Source of the DNA: Anaerolineales bacterium | GTDB lineage: Bacteria; Chloroflexota; Anaerolineae; Anaerolineales; JABWBV01 | Reading direction: 5' to 3' | Assembly: GCA_020634875.1 (NCBI GenBank) | Contig: JACKAX010000045.1 | Location: 1 to 22,961, forward strand | DNA: 22,961 nt | In this document: positions 8,316 through 14,068 of the stretch, one piece after another | Numbering within the stretch: the first letter of the stretch is position 1 | Layout of the letters: every line of letters starts with the position of its first letter | Translations under genes and position numbers: made by a program | The notes under the pieces: generated by a model | The model's input: the letters and a program-made list of their open reading frames with translations, nothing else | Told to the model about the DNA's origin: nothing | Database searches by the model: none

Positions 8316-9803
8316 TTATTCGTTATCCGTTTCTGTTTCACGTTGGGTTTCGGCCAAGAGTTCCTGGTTCGCGCCCAACCATCCGTTGGCGTGCAGTTGC
8401 TCGACCATGCGGATTAAAACCAAATCACGGGCCAGTTTCCAGTCTACCCGTGCCAGTTCCTCGCCTTCTTCAAAGACACTGATGTAGCCATCCAACGTCA
8501 GGAAAGGTGGATGACCACGCCGAGCGTACTCTTTATTGGCCTTGATCAGTTCATTCCGAACCAGATCATACCGGTTGAGTACGTAAAAATTGCGGAAGAA
8601 ACGCCGGTCATTCTGGCTTTTCACGTAATCAGCCAGCGCGTCTCCCATGTTGCGGATGTTTTCGATTCTTTCATTTTCCATGTACAAAACTCCTTTTAAG
8701 AATGGTTTGGTCAATTTCCAGGAAACAAGTTCCCTTTCCTGTCGTAGAGAATAACTGCCACGCGGGTCCACTTGCGCTTTGGCAAACCGGAACGGATCGC
8801 GCAAAAAGTACGTGCGGATGAACTGCGGCCCCCCCCGGTACGGGTCATCGGCGACCTTGAATAGGTCTTCATACAAATAGTTGCGGCTGGGCGGCGGGGC
8901 TTCTTTTTCACCTTTTTTCGCTTTAGTGATTTCCCAGGCCCTATATACCAGTTGGTTCCAGGCACTTTCATAATCCGGATGCCGCATTTGTTTCAAATAC
9001 AGGACGATTTGGTTGGGGAGATGGTAGAGATTCAACCCCACCCCTTGCCCACTATTGGTCAGGTGATAAGCAGTGATTGAAAACGGCTTTTCATCATCTT
9101 CGTTAACCAATTGCATCTCGCGAGCTTCAAGCAAAGTGTGAATGAGCAGGGTGCGATATTTCAAATCTGGTTCGGGCATTTTGCTGCTGCCCGCTTCGCG
9201 GGCAAGCCCAACCAAACGGCGGTTTTCTTCCAGAAATTTTCCCGCAAAATGCCGAATGATTTCAGGGTTATCCGAATGGACAAAAAGCAACCGTCCTTCA
9301 CATTTTGCACTGCCCAGCGGCAAAGCCTGGATTGCCAGTAACGCCTCGCCCGAAACGGGTAGCCCGGCCTCGCCGTAAGGGTGAAAGTTGATCACGTCTT
9401 CTGCCGTTAGCAAGGGAATGTGCTGGCGAAACGCCCGCCCTGGCATGAGTTTACCCTCCACATCCGCATCAAAAGGCAGATTGGCTGCCGCCAAGCCCAT
9501 GAATGGGTCTGGTTCTTCTAGGCGCGGAGCCGTGTCTTCATACGCTCGTAAAACCCGTGCTTTGTAAATCTCCTGCTTTGCTGGTTGCGTGAAGAAAGCA
9601 GGTTGCGTAAACCCCGAATTCGGGAACGCGACCGTCAAATAACTCCGTAAAGGATTAACGGTGTAATTCTCCGCCATGTAATTGGCAATGGATTCCAGGT
9701 CGGCTTCGTTCAACTGCTCCGGCCTGTCTTTGCGGGCAAAGGCGGTAATCGTCGCCAGACCCACGTCTACGAGGGGGTGTCCGGTATATTTCAATTCTTG
9801 CAT
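8316..9803 (-). CDS. cas8: Cas8 (Cas8b1/Cst1-like), Cascade large subunit
   Basis: A 495-aa large subunit expected to read the PAM and start R-loop formation. The N-terminus, YTGHPLVDVGLATITAFARK then LNEADLESIANYMAENYTVN and FPNSGF, resembles Cst1 proteins. Position directly before cst2-like cas7 supports this. The family is named for two CXXC zinc motifs, but this protein has a single cysteine (in GSAKCEGRLL), so the zinc site is lost. A GGAG site precedes the ATG at 9803. The identification rests on the N-terminal pattern, length and synteny, so it is less certain than for its neighbours. Confidence 0.82.
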   Translation of the reverse strand: MQELKYTGHPLVDVGLATITAFARKDRPEQLNEADLESIANYMAENYTVNPLRSYLTVAFPNSGFTQPAFFTQPAKQEIYKARVLRAYEDTAPRLEEPDPFMGLAAANLPFDADVEGKLMPGRAFRQHIPLLTAEDVINFHPYGEAGLPVSGEALLAIQALPLGSAKCEGRLLFVHSDNPEIIRHFAGKFLEENRRLVGLAREAGSSKMPEPDLKYRTLLIHTLLEAREMQLVNEDDEKPFSITAYHLTNSGQGVGLNLYHLPNQIVLYLKQMRHPDYESAWNQLVYRAWEITKAKKGEKEAPPPSRNYLYEDLFKVADDPYRGGPQFIRTYFLRDPFRFAKAQVDPRGSYSLRQERELVSWKLTKPFLKGVLYMENERIENIRNMGDALADYVKSQNDRRFFRNFYVLNRYDLVRNELIKANKEYARRGHPPFLTLDGYISVFEEGEELARVDWKLARDLVLIRMVEQLHANGWLGANQELLAETQRETETDNE

Positions 9804-9833
9804 TCATTTACTCCTTTTTCATAGGGCCAAAAC

Positions 9834-10091
9834 TCATAAATAACTGATCTGAGTGGGATTGATTGAGTCCCAGCGGATCTTTAGGCCATGCCTTTCACAG
9901 AATGTTTCAAATAGGTTACGTTGACTAGCAGGAATAACCCAACGATCATCTTGCCAGAACCTATCGGGGAATTCCAACTTAAATTCATCAACTAAACGAA
10001 CGAAACTTTCGTAATTCCCATAGCGTAAAAATCGCAAGTGAATTTCCTGATTTTGCTTTGTGCAATCTGCAAGACCAAATTTGTTTTTCAT
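9834..10091 (-). CDS. Unknown 85-aa protein, first gene of the cas operon
   Basis: I do not recognise the family. The protein starts MKNKFGLADC and contains FVRLVDEFKLEFPDRFWQDD followed by RWVIPASQRNLFETFCERHG, which looks like one compact alpha/beta fold rich in aromatic residues. There is no membrane segment or signal peptide. The ATG at 10091 has GGAG 7 nt upstream; a TTG four codons earlier is less likely. It begins about 30 nt after the predicted transcription start and ends 30 nt before cas8, so it is made with Cascade. Lower G+C than cas8 hints at separate origin. It could be an accessory Cascade or regulatory subunit. Confidence 0.75.
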   Translation of the reverse strand: MKNKFGLADCTKQNQEIHLRFLRYGNYESFVRLVDEFKLEFPDRFWQDDRWVIPASQRNLFETFCERHGLKIRWDSINPTQISYL

Positions 10092-10121
10092 GACTATCTC
10101 CAAAACAGGTTGTAATTTTGT

Positions 10122-10157
10122 TTTGACAAGAATAGCATAAAATCACATGAGATTCAA
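10122..10157 (-). promoter_or_regulatory. Promoter of the cas operon
   Basis: On the minus strand TTGAAT (10152-10157) is followed after exactly 17 bp by TATTCT (10129-10134). A TG one base before the -10 hexamer makes it an extended -10. The start would be near 10122, giving a leader of about 30 nt before the ATG at 10091. No other comparable promoter precedes the first cas gene. Confidence 0.75.
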
Positions 10158-10181
10158 CTATACAACAAACACTAACATAGG
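10158..10181 (-). promoter_or_regulatory. Predicted self-protospacer and PAM in front of the cas promoter
   Basis: The minus strand from 10178 to 10158 matches the guide at 10265-10285 in 19 of 21 positions, differing only at guide positions 6 and 11. It is flanked 5' by CCT (10181-10179), a possible PAM. The site abuts the -35 box at 10152-10157, so an R-loop of ordinary length running from 10178 would cover the -35 hexamer. Cascade bound here would be expected to block the cas promoter. The alternative reading is that the two segments form an inverted-repeat operator for a protein such as the WYL regulator. Confidence 0.75.
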
Positions 10182-10198
10182 AGAAACGCTCGGACTTA

Positions 10199-10225
10199 TT
10201 GACAAATGAATTTCTGTGGTAAAAT
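10199..10225 (+). promoter_or_regulatory. Promoter of the crRNA-like guide RNA
   Basis: A perfect TTGACA at 10199-10204 is followed after 15 bp by TAAAAT at 10220-10225, with TGG just before it (extended -10). The start would be near 10232, just at the beginning of the degenerate repeat. It points away from the cas operon. Confidence 0.65.
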
Positions 10226-10231
10226 TTTTCT

Positions 10232-10337
10232 GCACATAATCGATTCGTTTGAGAATACTGAAATATGTTTGTGTGTGTTGTATAGGCCCTCCATCGATCC
10301 GAAGTGGATACTCAAAAGGAGGGCTTATTCCTTTTTA
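10232..10337 (+). ncRNA. CreR-like mini-CRISPR RNA predicted to repress the cas operon
   Basis: The unit reads repeat, guide, repeat, terminator on the plus strand. The first degenerate repeat (about 10226-10264) shares ATCGATTC and GAGAATACTGAAA with the array repeat, with one inserted base and a final T for C. The guide starts at 10265. A second, more decayed repeat (10291-10317) matches the last 27 nt of the array repeat in 19 positions. Only the 3' halves of the repeats are kept, which is the part carrying the Cas6 cut site and the handle. The guide matches the cas promoter (10158-10178). Known CreA and CreR RNAs have the same layout and direct Cascade to promoters without cleavage because pairing is partial. 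No toxin gene lies beside it, so autorepression fits better than a CreTA toxin-antitoxin pair. Confidence 0.8.
10286..10337 (+). terminator. Terminator enclosing the second degenerate repeat
   Basis: GCCCTCC (10286-10292) pairs with GGAGGGC (10318-10324). The 25-nt loop holds most of the second repeat and an inner ATCC/GGAT stem. TTATTCCTTTTTATT follows on the plus strand. The opposite strand has no T-run after the hairpin, so it terminates the guide RNA rather than the WYL gene transcript. Confidence 0.6.
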
Positions 10338-11318
10338 TTGTCCGGCACGTAAATGGGCATTTTTTACTTCTGCCCGCAACCACTCCGGTTGTTCCACGGC
10401 CACGCGCTCGCCGTAATACAACAACCAACTCACCATCTCAGGGGTGATGCCAACAAAAAACCGCATCCGTACCCGCCCATCCGGGAGAAATTCGGCGGGT
10501 TGCTGGCTTTTGTGCCAGTATTCTTCTGCGACCCACTGGCCTGCCAGTTCATCAAAAAGCAAACTGATTTCTTCTGCCTCCTTCGCTGACCCGCGCATCA
10601 AGCCCCACCCATCGCCCAGGTACGCATCCAAATCGAACGTCTCTGGAATCGTGTAGTGGGTATCCAGCATTTCCGCCTCTAAGACACGATCTACTTTGAA
10701 CTGCAAAATCTCCTGGCGATTATGGTCAAAAGCGATTAACTGCCAGGAACGTCCATAGGGCATCAAATGGTAAGGTTCAATTGTCCGGGCTTTGGCTTCC
10801 CCTTTGCGTGAGGCGGTTGCATAAAGAATAGTGATTTGTCGTTTCTCTGCAAATGCCCGATGCAATAATGACAACATCGCTTGCCGGTGTTCTCGAACGG
10901 CTCGCCGGGGTAATTGTTCGGTCGCCTCCCTCAGCATCGGGCGGAGTTCATCCGGGAAGATAGATTCCAACCGCGCAATCGCCGCCGCCAATTCAGATGA
11001 ATTAATTCCAGGAAGCGCCTGTGCAGTACGGGCCGCAGTGAGCAATGCAATCGCCTCCGAAAAAGAATAAGTGGAAGTAGGGAGATGAGGAAGTCTCTCG
11101 AAACTATACCCTATCCCATCATGCGTCAGTTGTAATCCTAAGCGGTAACGAATTATTTCCAAATCCTTCTGGATCATTCGTTCCCCAATTTCATGATGTT
11201 CTGCCAGACTTCGCCGACTCCAATGCCCAGGCGCGGTAGCAATTTGCTGGATGATCTCCAAAACACGGGCAGTACGTCGTATCTGGTTATCTCTATCTTC
11301 ATTCCAATTGTTATTCAC
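10335..11318 (-). CDS. WYL-domain transcriptional regulator
   Basis: A 327-aa regulator with an N-terminal winged helix (about 1-75, RRSLAEHHEIGERMIQKDLE). A central WYL domain follows (about 150-230, TIEPYHLMPYGRSWQLIAFD and FKVDRVLEAE), then a C-terminal WCX region (about 245-320). WYL domains bind nucleic acid or other ligands, and such proteins often lie beside and repress CRISPR-Cas operons. The start is a GTG at 11318 with GGAGG 6 nt upstream. Its stop is only about 10 nt beyond the guide-RNA terminator stem, so its transcript would run antisense to that RNA if not stopped. The likely target is the cas promoter region, but no operator is proven. Confidence 0.9.
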   Translation of the reverse strand: MNNNWNEDRDNQIRRTARVLEIIQQIATAPGHWSRRSLAEHHEIGERMIQKDLEIIRYRLGLQLTHDGIGYSFERLPHLPTSTYSFSEAIALLTAARTAQALPGINSSELAAAIARLESIFPDELRPMLREATEQLPRRAVREHRQAMLSLLHRAFAEKRQITILYATASRKGEAKARTIEPYHLMPYGRSWQLIAFDHNRQEILQFKVDRVLEAEMLDTHYTIPETFDLDAYLGDGWGLMRGSAKEAEEISLLFDELAGQWVAEEYWHKSQQPAEFLPDGRVRMRFFVGITPEMVSWLLYYGERVAVEQPEWLRAEVKNAHLRAGQ

Positions 11319-11446
11319 AAACGACCTCCATATCGTGTTAAAGCTATTCTATCTACTTCGTGAGAACACCCCGATTCCTGTAAAAAAACCTTGTTTGACG
11401 AGACAATAAGTTGGTAATATTCTCGCAAAATAAAACGAAAGATAAA

Positions 11447-11701
11447 ATGGTTCCTATGAAAACGCTAATTGAAAATATTGAAGTTACAGATGAGATTATC
11501 AGTACCAAGTTGTCAGACGGACGCACCATTAGTGTGCCCCTGGTTTTGTCTTGGCGTCTGGCCGAGGCTACACCAGAACAACGTGCCAATTTTGAGATCA
11601 TTAGCGATGGAAAAGGGGTGCATTGGCCTGAGATTGATGAGGATTTAAGTGCTGAGGGGATGTTGTACGGCATAGCCGCACCTTTACCTCCTGTAAAATA
11701 G
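11447..11701 (+). CDS. DUF2442 family protein
   Basis: A small protein of about 84 aa. VTDEIISTKLSDGRTISVPL followed by LSWRLAEATPEQRANFEI and GVHWPEIDEDLSAEGML is the DUF2442 signature. These proteins often sit next to a DUF4160 partner and are suspected to be antitoxin-like; no such partner is present here. The ATG at 11447 is preceded by GAAAG, and a second ATG nine bases later is also possible. It is divergent from the WYL gene; TTGACG at 11395-11400 could be its -35 box, but the -10 is unclear. Function is not established. Confidence 0.8.
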   Translation: MVPMKTLIENIEVTDEIISTKLSDGRTISVPLVLSWRLAEATPEQRANFEIISDGKGVHWPEIDEDLSAEGMLYGIAAPLPPVK

Positions 11702-11743
11702 TGTAACAACAATATACTCGATCACCGATCGGAATTCTGCAAC

Positions 11744-11758
11744 AAAAGGTGTCCTTTT
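11744..11758. terminator. Weak hairpin between convergent genes
   Basis: AAAAGG, three bases, CCTTTT forms a 6-bp symmetrical hairpin in the 76-nt gap between the ends of the DUF2442 gene and the winged-helix gene. It could act in both directions but has only two G-C pairs. Confidence 0.3.
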
Positions 11759-11777
11759 CGTGCCACTTCGTGCTGAT

Positions 11778-11984
11778 TTATTTGTTCCGCCGAAAGAGCC
11801 ATAATCCACCACGGTCATCCTCGCTGACCAGCAACCCTTCATCTTCCAAAGCAGGCAAAGCACGCGTCACATCCGAGCGCTGCCAGCCAAGCAACCGGGC
11901 GAAAAAGCCAGGGCGTTCGCCTTCGTAATCTTCGACCGCCTCGTAAAGCCGATCCAGTTTTCCAGCTTCGTATTTGCGAGCCAC
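11778..11984 (-). CDS. Small winged-helix DNA-binding protein
   Basis: A 68-aa protein. KLDRLYEAVEDYEGERPGFF followed by ARLLGWQRSDVTRALPALED and EGLLVSEDDRGGLWLF reads as a minimal winged helix: helix, helix, recognition helix (QRSDVTRALPALEDEG) and beta wing. It is probably a transcription regulator. The start is a GTG at 11984 with GGAGG 6 nt upstream. Both the start codon and the ribosome site lie within an inverted repeat (11980-12019), which suggests self-control. It stands alone on the minus strand and ends convergent to the DUF2442 gene. Its targets are unknown. Confidence 0.75.
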   Translation of the reverse strand: MARKYEAGKLDRLYEAVEDYEGERPGFFARLLGWQRSDVTRALPALEDEGLLVSEDDRGGLWLFRRNK

Positions 11985-12019
11985 AATACACCTCCAGGGG
12001 TAAAAGTTTGTATTGTGGC
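11980..12019 (-). promoter_or_regulatory. Perfect inverted repeat over the start of the winged-helix gene
   Basis: GCCACAATACA (11980-11990) and its exact complement (12009-12019) are separated by 18 nt. In the mRNA the stem would enclose the GTG start codon, with the GGAGG site in the loop against the stem. It may be an operator for the winged-helix protein or a translational hairpin. Confidence 0.65.
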
Positions 12020-12867
12020 AACTTTAAGATGGGGTTGTTGCAAGTAATGCACAGATACAACCGCGCGGAAAATTTCCCCGATATGTTTCCTGAAAAATTA
12101 TCGGCTAACGATAAAGTTTTGTAGAGTTGAGTTCTGACTAAATCCTCCCTGTTGAACCTCCCTATCCGCCAAGCTGAATTCATAATGTCTTCACCATACT
12201 ACTGAAGATAGCAACAACGCTCGAAAAATTTTATTCCAATTCGTCGCATTTTTGTGGGCTTCATCTTAAAGTCGGTCTGCGTTGTTTGCAGGTATCGAGA
12301 AGAATATCCCGATCAATTTTTCCTGATGCACTGTGTATATGTAAAACCCGAAACCATCCACCAATCTCGCTCCCCGAGTTTGAGGCACACCTCTTGATGA
12401 TTCATTAATTTGAGAAAAACCTCAGTGCGAACTTGTGTTCATTTGGCCAAACAGTTTAATGTCTGTCGCAAAACTATGTTCCCAATAAAAATTCCTAGAA
12501 AAAACCGCATTTTCTAGCCACCTATCACCTTTTACCACTGAATGAACTATGTTTTGGGGAACGTGGATGTTTTTTCATCCTTCATGAGCCAAATGTGGGC
12601 CCAAGTACAACCTCGGTCAACATCTTCATCACTTCTCCAAAAAAATTCGATCACCAGTCCTCAAAAGCACAGATAAATCTCACCCTTTCTCCGTTACACA
12701 TTCATCTAACCCATAAGGACTTCCCCAAATCTGATCTCTGAAATCGCAATCAGGACTACGCCAAAAACGGGACGGTTTGCCGACACGGGGTGATTTGGTG
12801 CCGTACAATCCCCATACTTTATTTTGAACAGTCTATATTTTCTCTTTGAATAGCCCAGCGCAAGCCG
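12020..12867. other. Gene-poor A+T-richer spacer between CRISPR locus and plus-strand module
   Basis: About 850 nt without a convincing reading frame on either strand and with visibly lower G+C than both flanks. Small structures are present. CTAGAAAA (12495-12502) is complementary to 12510-12517. GGATG/CATCC (12565-12580) has a T6 loop. AACTATGTT occurs at 12472-12480 and 12545-12553. A TACAAT at 12804-12809 and a TTGAAC at 12825-12830 lie near the first module gene, but neither forms a clear promoter. I see no iteron array. The stretch may be a junction, a degraded region or a control region of the module. Confidence 0.6.
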
Positions 12868-12918
12868 GGTCATTTCGTTTGAAACGGGTACTGACCTCAC
12901 AAGTTCGTGCCCGTTTTT
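12868..12918 (+). promoter_or_regulatory. Attenuator-like leader before the module
   Basis: AAACGGGTAC (12882-12891) pairs with GTGCCCGTTT (12907-12916), 10 bp with one G-U, and runs into T residues to 12918, so it looks like a terminator. An upstream alternative pairs GGTCA (12868-12872) with TGACC (12892-12896) and CGTTT with AAACG (12876-12886), using the same bases. The two foldings are mutually exclusive. The next gene begins 25 nt later. Confidence 0.5.
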
Positions 12919-12943
12919 CATTTCCCCACCAAAGGAGTTTCTC

Positions 12944-13453
12944 ATGTACGAAGATGTGTTGTTCTCTCTCTACATCCCCCGGGTTGGCGAGCGGCTGTTG
13001 TGCTTCTCGTATACCACCGGGAAACGCACGAAAACGTACTTCGTGATCAGTTGCTATACGGCGCCAAAGTTTCCAGGCAACGATTGTTATCTCATCCAAA
13101 CTTTGAACGGGTTACGCTACATGGTCATGGTTTCCAGCACAGAACCTGTTCCCCACAAACCAAAGGAGGTCCCTATGTCCCCTTCCAAAGCAAAAGCGGT
13201 GGCTGCAACCACCGCTTTTGTACTGCCCTCAAATGGGCAAAATCTAACGTGCATCCATCGTACCACCAACCCTACCCCAACGCAAGAACCCCCCAATCTC
13301 TCTCCGGATTTCTTACAGAAAACCAACGAAACTGGAAAGATGTTTCCATCCTTGAATGGGAGGGTTGTTCCCCTGACTTTAGGATGTTGGAGAAAGTTCT
13401 CAAAAAAATATCTGGGGCCATTAACCCGCTTGCGGCCTGCTCTCACGGCCTAA
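12944..13453 (+). CDS. Hypothetical protein at the start of the module
   Basis: The frame gives 169 aa starting MYEDVLFSLYIPRVGERLL. The ATG has AAAGGAG 7 nt upstream and follows the attenuator-like hairpin. The first 75 residues look like a folded domain (LLCFSYTTGKRTKTYFVISC, CYLIQTLNGLRYMVMV). From about residue 85 the translation becomes low in protein character. A second strong site, AAAGGAGG, precedes an in-frame ATG at 13175, followed by a 12-bp hairpin. After about 13220 another frame, ending at 13539, reads more like protein (NWKDVSILEWEGCSPDFRML). The gene may therefore be two genes, frameshifted or decayed. No family recognised. Confidence 0.45.
   Translation: MYEDVLFSLYIPRVGERLLCFSYTTGKRTKTYFVISCYTAPKFPGNDCYLIQTLNGLRYMVMVSSTEPVPHKPKEVPMSPSKAKAVAATTAFVLPSNGQNLTCIHRTTNPTPTQEPPNLSPDFLQKTNETGKMFPSLNGRVVPLTLGCWRKFSKKYLGPLTRLRPALTA
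13191..13220 (+). repeat. 12-bp hairpin just after an internal start
   Basis: CAAAAGCGGTGG (13191-13202), loop CTGCAA, then the exact complement (13209-13220). The 3' arm holds only four T residues, so it is a weak terminator at most. It lies 14 nt after the ATG at 13175. Confidence 0.6.
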
Positions 13454-13565
13454 ACAAAAAACTCCCCCGTTTCTTTCGAACACAAAACAAACACGGTTCA
13501 CCGCCTGAGCCAGACACCCAATTTTTGGAGAATGTCTGAAGCTGGTTGAACCGGCTCTCTGGACT

Positions 13566-13593
13566 CCCCGGATGCGTGATCATGCGTCCGGGG
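13566..13593 (+). terminator. Hairpin before the 82-aa gene
   Basis: CCCCGGA (13566-13572) pairs with TCCGGGG (13587-13593); the interior TGCGTGATCATGCG can extend the stem with wobble pairs. Only TCTTT follows, so termination would be weak. The next ribosome site lies about 25 nt downstream. Confidence 0.45.
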
Positions 13594-13628
13594 TCTTTGC
13601 GCGCCTCGCAAACAAAAAGGAAAACAAC

Positions 13629-13877
13629 ATGAAATGCCAGCCCTATCATCCCCACCGGCTATGTGGCGGGGGACGCAGTCAGGTACGTCTCACCACTTTA
13701 GACGGTCAATCTATCGCCCTCAAAACATTCAACGAACAATTCGCAGCTGCCCAACTCATTCAAGCCCAATTGTTTCTCGGTGTAGACCGGGCAGAGGCGG
13801 AAGCATTTGCCGCACAACGCATCCTCGAAATTCGCCATGTGAAGCGCTGGGCAAATTTTCACCAGCTCGAGAAATAA
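13629..13877 (+). CDS. Hypothetical 82-aa protein
   Basis: Starts MKCQPYHPHRLCGGGRSQ and continues VRLTTLDGQSIALKTFNEQF, then a long alanine- and glutamine-rich helical part (AAAQLIQAQLFLGVDRAEAE). No family recognised. AAGGA lies about 8 nt before the ATG at 13629; an upstream in-frame ATG at 13572 lies inside the hairpin and lacks a site. It is followed by 191 nt without a gene before the primase. Confidence 0.6.
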   Translation: MKCQPYHPHRLCGGGRSQVRLTTLDGQSIALKTFNEQFAAAQLIQAQLFLGVDRAEAEAFAAQRILEIRHVKRWANFHQLEK

Positions 13878-13986
13878 AAATGCGAACTTTAGGGTGAGCG
13901 CGATTGCCAGGTAAATCACCGCAATCATCGGCATCCTGAAGCTCGCAAATCCGTTGTATCACATCCAATTCTTCCGGCAAGAGGCC

Positions 13987-14005
13987 GTCGCGACGGTTTC
14001 GCGAC
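13987..14005. repeat. Hairpin upstream of the primase gene
   Basis: GTCGCGA, loop CGGTT, TCGCGAC: a perfect 7-bp G+C-rich stem in the otherwise empty 13878-14068 gap, 63 nt before the primase start. There is no T-run, so it is not a terminator. Confidence 0.5.
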
Positions 14006-14068
14006 AAGCCCTGCCCGGAATTCTTACAATCCCCGTGCCGCCTCCGTGCGGTGCGAGGAGGTTTTCCC

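Noticed and set aside
10158..10337. A CreTA-type toxin-antitoxin pair.
   Set aside because: No small toxin frame lies between the guide unit and the cas promoter, and the guide matches the cas promoter itself; a CreR-like autorepressor fits better.
12706..13099. Two minus-strand frames in the gap before the module.
   Set aside because: They overlap the attenuator and the 12944 gene and lack ribosome sites and motifs.
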